Shown in pieces: positions 7,101 to 10,000 of a DNA stretch of 10,000 bases. This DNA comes from Halisarca cf. caerulea (lineage: Eukaryota; Porifera; Demospongiae; Chondrillida; Halisarcidae). The stretch spans positions 12,501-22,500 of the forward strand of contig CAUJGJ010000423.1 of NCBI GenBank assembly GCA_963170055.1. The letters are read 5' to 3'. Each line of letters opens with the position of its first letter. Within the stretch, counting starts at the first letter, position 1. Made by a program: the position numbers and the translations under genes. The notes below the pieces were generated by a model. That model did not search any database. It saw only the letters and a list, made by a program, of their open reading frames with translations, and was not told the DNA's origin.

Positions 7101-10000
7101 CACAACGTACCTCAATTCCCTCGTGATATCCGTGTGGTTGACTTGTCTGCTGTGCGAACCGTCCTCTACCGACCACCAAGGGGTTACTACATTGAAGGAG
7201 AGAAGCTGCAGATCACTATCTCCAATGTCCCTCATGGGGTCCCAGTGGACATCACTGTGTTCTCCCCACAGTTTGAGGCCACAGTGCAACAGTGGCCTAA
7301 GAAAGACGGTACAGTCTTTGTAGAGTATTTGATGGCCACTGTCGGCACATACAGGGTTGAGGCGTACGCCTTCAATATCCTTCTGGGCGGGTTTCCCCTG
7401 GAGCTGGATGCTGTGGAGCCAGCAGAAGACAAGCCCCTCCTACCACTAGTGGTGGGTGAGGACGGACTGCAGATCATGACTGGTGCACAGGTGGTGAATG
7501 GGGACCAGGTGGAGACTAGTGCTAGAGAGATCAGAAGAACACTGCTCATTCGTCAGTCGTATGCGGAGCAAGCAGCACTCACAGCTGTAACAGCTGCAAC
7601 TAGCGGACAGACAGTGGAAGAGAAGAAGTCCAGACGAAAGTCATCCACCACCACTCCCCCTGTGGTTGAGGTGGGAGGAGGATTGGCTGTGGGTGTGGTC
7701 TCACCAACTGAGAAGAAGACAAGACGACTGAGCAAAAGGGATTCGTTCACCAAATCCCCACCTCCTGACTATTCTTCTGTCATCCCTCCCACATCTGCAC
7801 CTACTTCTCCTTCAAAGTCACCAGCAGGTCACCATGACAACAAGCAGGACGACGATTCTTCTTTCCTCAAGCAAGCAGCCATGGTAACTGCCGTTGCTAC
7901 CACTGGAGCTCTCCTCTCAACTGTGGGTGGAGACCTAACGGATGGGAAGGAAGTAGACACACCCAGGAAGCAATCTCAAACGTCTCCTGTTGGATCACCA
8001 ACCACACCCACCTCCCGGCCAATATCACCCATCACACCCACCTCTCGGCCCACATCAGCAGTCACACCCACCTCCCCACCCACCTCCCCCAGTGGTACTG
8101 CCGATAAGTCTGGTAAGAGGTCTAGTGTTGCCAGTCGTAGAACGTCCACCGCTGAAGAGGCACTGACAGCGTTCGCTGGCAAGACAGCACTGGGTGTGGT
8201 GATAGGCGCAGTGACCAGAGAGCTAACAGGGACATCTCCAACCACTGTAGTAGACATGGGACCATCTACTGCTAAGAGAAGGACTAGCAAGCAACCCTCC
8301 TCTCGCCCTACTTCCCCGACCTCCTTCAACAAGAGCCCAGACAAGACCTTCAATGTGGATAATCAGAGCTATATTGACTATAAACTATCCCAAACCATCT
8401 CTGGTATAGAGAACAGTGTAGAGCTGGTACTCTTTGATGCTGGTCTAGCAGAGCAGGGCAAGTTGACGATATCTGTAAAGTCTGAGTCGGGTCGTGAGTA
8501 TCCGGTAAGCATCATTGACCATGGGATGGGCAAATACACATCCACCTTCTCTGTAGAGGAGATGGGCCAGTACAAGTATAGTGTCCTCTATGAGGGAGTC
8601 CACGTCCTCGGCAGCCCGTACACGTTCACCTGTGCTCCACAGGTCGACCTGGCTGAGATCACAGCCAGCGGCCCCATCGTTGAGTCACCCGATGGCATCT
8701 TGATATCTGAGAACGAGGTGTACATTCGATTGGACACAACTGTGTGCGGTCCAGGGAACATAGCAGTTGAGGCAGAAGATGATAACGCTGCTCCCATTGC
8801 ACACACGATCACTGAAGAGGACGACCCAGTCACAGGCAAGCACTTCACTGTTGTCTCGATTGATGTCTACAAAGTGGGGATCTATGTCCTAGAGCTCTAC
8901 TATCACAACGCCCAGCCCCTCCCCAGCTCTCCTTACAAGATCAACATCATTGACCCAACTCGCATCAAGGTCAATGACTTACCTCCCAAAGCTCCTGTAA
9001 CATTGTCTGAAACAATAGCTTTTGTAGTAGATGCAGTGAAGGCGGGCTATCTTGTCCCAGATGTGTCTGTGTGTGACCCAACCGGAGCGTTCTCCCCCAT
9101 TGAACACAGAGAAGCTGAAAGAGGGTATTTTGTGTACAAGTACACACCTGTATACCCGGGGGCTCATTCAATACACATCAAAGCCTTTGATGAGATAGTT
9201 GGGGAAAGTCCCTATGGTCTATCTGTCCTGGAGATGCCATCCAGTGGTCTGGCCCTTCACGAGGAGTCGCTGGCTGGGTACCAAGGAACGTACCTCGTCG
9301 ACCAAGTGGCAAAGTTTGAGTTCTCTGGTGTACCCATCAAGATTGACATGAAGGAGCTGTCTGCTAAGGGGTACGGACCCACTACTGAGACTCCGGTCAA
9401 CATTCAGTTTGTCCCAGGAGCCATCTACGAGGCCTCCTTCATCCCCACTGAACCAGGGCTCTATCACGTCTTCGTTGAGTGTGCGGGACATGCAGTGGAG
9501 GGCAGCCCTTTTGTGATGGGCGTGGCTGACCCAAAGAAAGTTCAGATCATTGGACCACTCCCCAAGTACATCCATGTCAATCAAGAAACTGTTATCCTTG
9601 TTAAGACCTCACAGGGTGGAGTGGGGAAGGTGTCGGTCCTCGTAGACAGCTCAGACCAATCCAAGTACATCGACTACAAGGTCATTGCACTGCCCTTTGA
9701 CACATACGCCATTGTACTCAAAGGACGCAGGACAGGCAGCAGTCCCATTGTGGAGATACAGTTTGCTGATAGACCCATTCCAAATTGTATATTTGAAGTG
9801 AAAATTCTGAATCCGTATAAATGTCAAATTGAGGCAGATTTCATTCGTACAAAGAAGGTGGAGGTTGGTGAGGTTGTCATGGTTACCCTGAGTAGCAAGG
9901 ACAACAGTCCCCTCCTTGATGTGGAGTACTCTGTGACAGGTCCGTCATCAGCAGTCGAAGTAATTACTACAAAGGATGAGAGTGGAGATTTGATTGGTCG
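1054..10000 (+). CDS. Filamin-like actin cross-linking protein, partial (one exon, both protein ends missing)
   Basis: One frame, with codons starting at positions divisible by 3, has no stop from 912 to the window end. I place the exon start at 1054, after a pyrimidine-rich tract and TAG; the first full codon is 1056 (Leu). The product opens with the end of a CH2 domain, including DEISMATYLSS, closely resembling the DEHSVMTYLSQ segment of human filamin A. A first Ig repeat follows directly (AYGSGL, then HVDIDGSPF). Some 26 full repeats of about 90-125 residues follow, most ending in a GSPF/SPY-like G-strand motif and a VDP linker. A long Ser/Thr/Pro hinge separates repeats 21 and 22. Filamins are cytoplasmic homodimers that cross-link F-actin and bind membrane receptors; that role is inferred from family. 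The CH1 and most of CH2 must lie upstream, and the dimerising last repeat downstream. ATG at 1092 is an alternative start only if there is no upstream exon. A jitterbug-type filamin relative is a possible alternative to a true filamin orthologue. Confidence 0.9.
2203..2232 (+). repeat. 15-bp in-frame tandem duplication in repeat 4
   Basis: ATGTGGGTGTGTCCA (2203-2217) is followed directly by ATGTGGGTGTGTTCT (2218-2232), identical over the first 12 bases. It yields DVGVS/NVGVF in the protein and lengthens a loop or strand of a repeat that is already degenerate. Confidence 0.75.
2283..3614 (+). repeat. Duplicated two-repeat block within the filamin rod (repeats 5-6 and 7-8)
   Basis: Repeat 5 begins YCRAFGDALAPGQFFN and repeat 7 begins KCYAFGEALKPDKYFN, each followed by IEFYVD. 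Repeat 6 begins LCQYYRLP with VDTNPAGEGAP, and repeat 8 begins KCQLRGLP with IDTKPAGLGAP. Both pairs are joined by VVDPP. This alternating odd/even similarity points to duplication of a two-repeat unit rather than a single repeat. It is diverged and visible at protein level only. Confidence 0.7.
7425..8366 (+). other. Long Ser/Thr/Pro-rich, probably disordered hinge
   Basis: About 314 residues between repeats 21 and 22 have no Ig pattern. The composition is Ser, Thr, Pro, Ala and Lys/Arg. It contains many SP/TP dipeptides, four basic kinase-type sites (RRKS at 7632, RRLS at 7722, RRTS at 8136, KRRTS at 8274), a PPDY motif (7761-7772), a three-copy 10-residue repeat (8001-8090) and three alanine-rich patches (7566-7601, 7869-7931, 8151-8225). 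Vertebrate filamins have two hinges of only a few tens of residues between repeat blocks, so this looks like a much enlarged hinge, likely flexible and phosphorylated. Phosphorylation and flexibility are inferred. Confidence 0.8.
8001..8090 (+). repeat. In-frame 30-bp coding minisatellite, three copies
   Basis: Three imperfect 30-bp units (8001-8030, 8031-8060, 8061-8090) encode TTPTSRPISP, ITPTSRPTSA and VTPTSPPTSP. All share the core CACACCCACCTC. Unit length is a multiple of three, so copy-number change keeps the filamin frame open. The repeat lies in the disordered hinge and supplies several TP/SP dipeptides. Confidence 0.9.
8367..10000 (+). other. Filamin-type Ig repeats 22-26 and part of 27 (protein domain block)
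   Basis: Repeat starts are about 8367, 8643, 8958, 9240, 9534 and 9816. Repeat 22 is among the most filamin-like in the window (GKYTSTF, then a YKYSVLYEG F strand and LGSPYTF). Repeats 23 to 25 keep SSPYK, ESPYG and EGSPF. Repeat 26 has the SP pair replaced (PIPNCIF). Repeat 27 starts with KCQIEA and is cut by the window end at codon 9999. By position after the hinge, this block corresponds to the rod-2 ligand-binding part of filamins; that equivalence is inferred. Confidence 0.8.

Larger units (their letters stand above)
1170..7424 (+). other. Filamin-type Ig repeats 1-21 (protein domain block)
   Basis: Approximate repeat starts are 1170, 1443, 1719, 2007, 2283, 2601, 2949, 3321, 3615, 3906, 4188, 4458, 4740, 5028, 5334, 5634, 5934, 6204, 6588, 6861 and 7146. 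Boundaries were set on the recurring VDP-like linker and the following A strand. The best G-strand motifs are DGSPF (repeat 1), QGSPI (3), PGSPF (11 and 15), KGSPY (14) and QGSPF (19). Repeats 10, 16, 20 and 21 have lost the SP pair (for example RPPMNF and PGKWYV). The classic GPGL turn after strand A is nearly absent; only repeat 1 keeps GSGL. Repeats 7 and 18 carry insertions. The count could be off by one where repeats are degenerate, especially 4, 9 and 13. Confidence 0.8.

Noticed and set aside
8151..8225. Transmembrane segment in the hinge
   Set aside because: The hydrophobic run (ALGVVIGAV) is too short and interrupted for a confident membrane span; kept only as part of the hinge finding.

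Overview
This window is nuclear DNA from a eukaryote, almost certainly an animal. It holds one very large protein-coding exon on the + strand that runs off the right edge, preceded by about 1 kb of non-coding sequence. The exon has a canonical 3' splice acceptor, with a pyrimidine-rich tract ending in TAG at 1053. A long TG microsatellite lies just upstream, and there is no bacterial-style gene packing. I cannot name the species. A GC-leaning coding region and a huge intron-free exon would fit a sponge or another invertebrate, but that is a weak inference.

Positions 1-1053 are best read as the 3' part of an intron, or intron plus older non-coding sequence. They hold a 36-bp tandem repeat (83-154), a short 18-bp imperfect array (832-885), a (TG)30 microsatellite (937-997), and then the acceptor region (about 1018-1053). 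I found no upstream filamin exon here.

From 1054 to 10000 one frame is open without a stop, giving about 2,981 visible codons. It begins with the last ~35 residues of a calponin-homology (CH2) actin-binding domain and passes directly into filamin-type immunoglobulin repeats, the order found in filamins. I count 21 repeats (1170-7424), then a ~314-residue Ser/Thr/Pro-rich, low-complexity hinge (7425-8366), then five more repeats and part of a sixth (8367-10000). The product is therefore a filamin-like actin cross-linker, larger than the 24-repeat vertebrate filamins, with divergent repeats. Its N-terminal CH1/CH2 exons lie to the left of the window and its C-terminus to the right.

Points worth a second look are the single ~8.9-kb exon, the UG-rich element abutting the acceptor, the long hinge with recurring alanine-rich patches and RRxS/T sites, an in-frame 30-bp coding minisatellite in that hinge, and an apparent duplication of a two-repeat block (repeats 5-6 and 7-8). 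I see no RNA gene, intact mobile element or CRISPR array.
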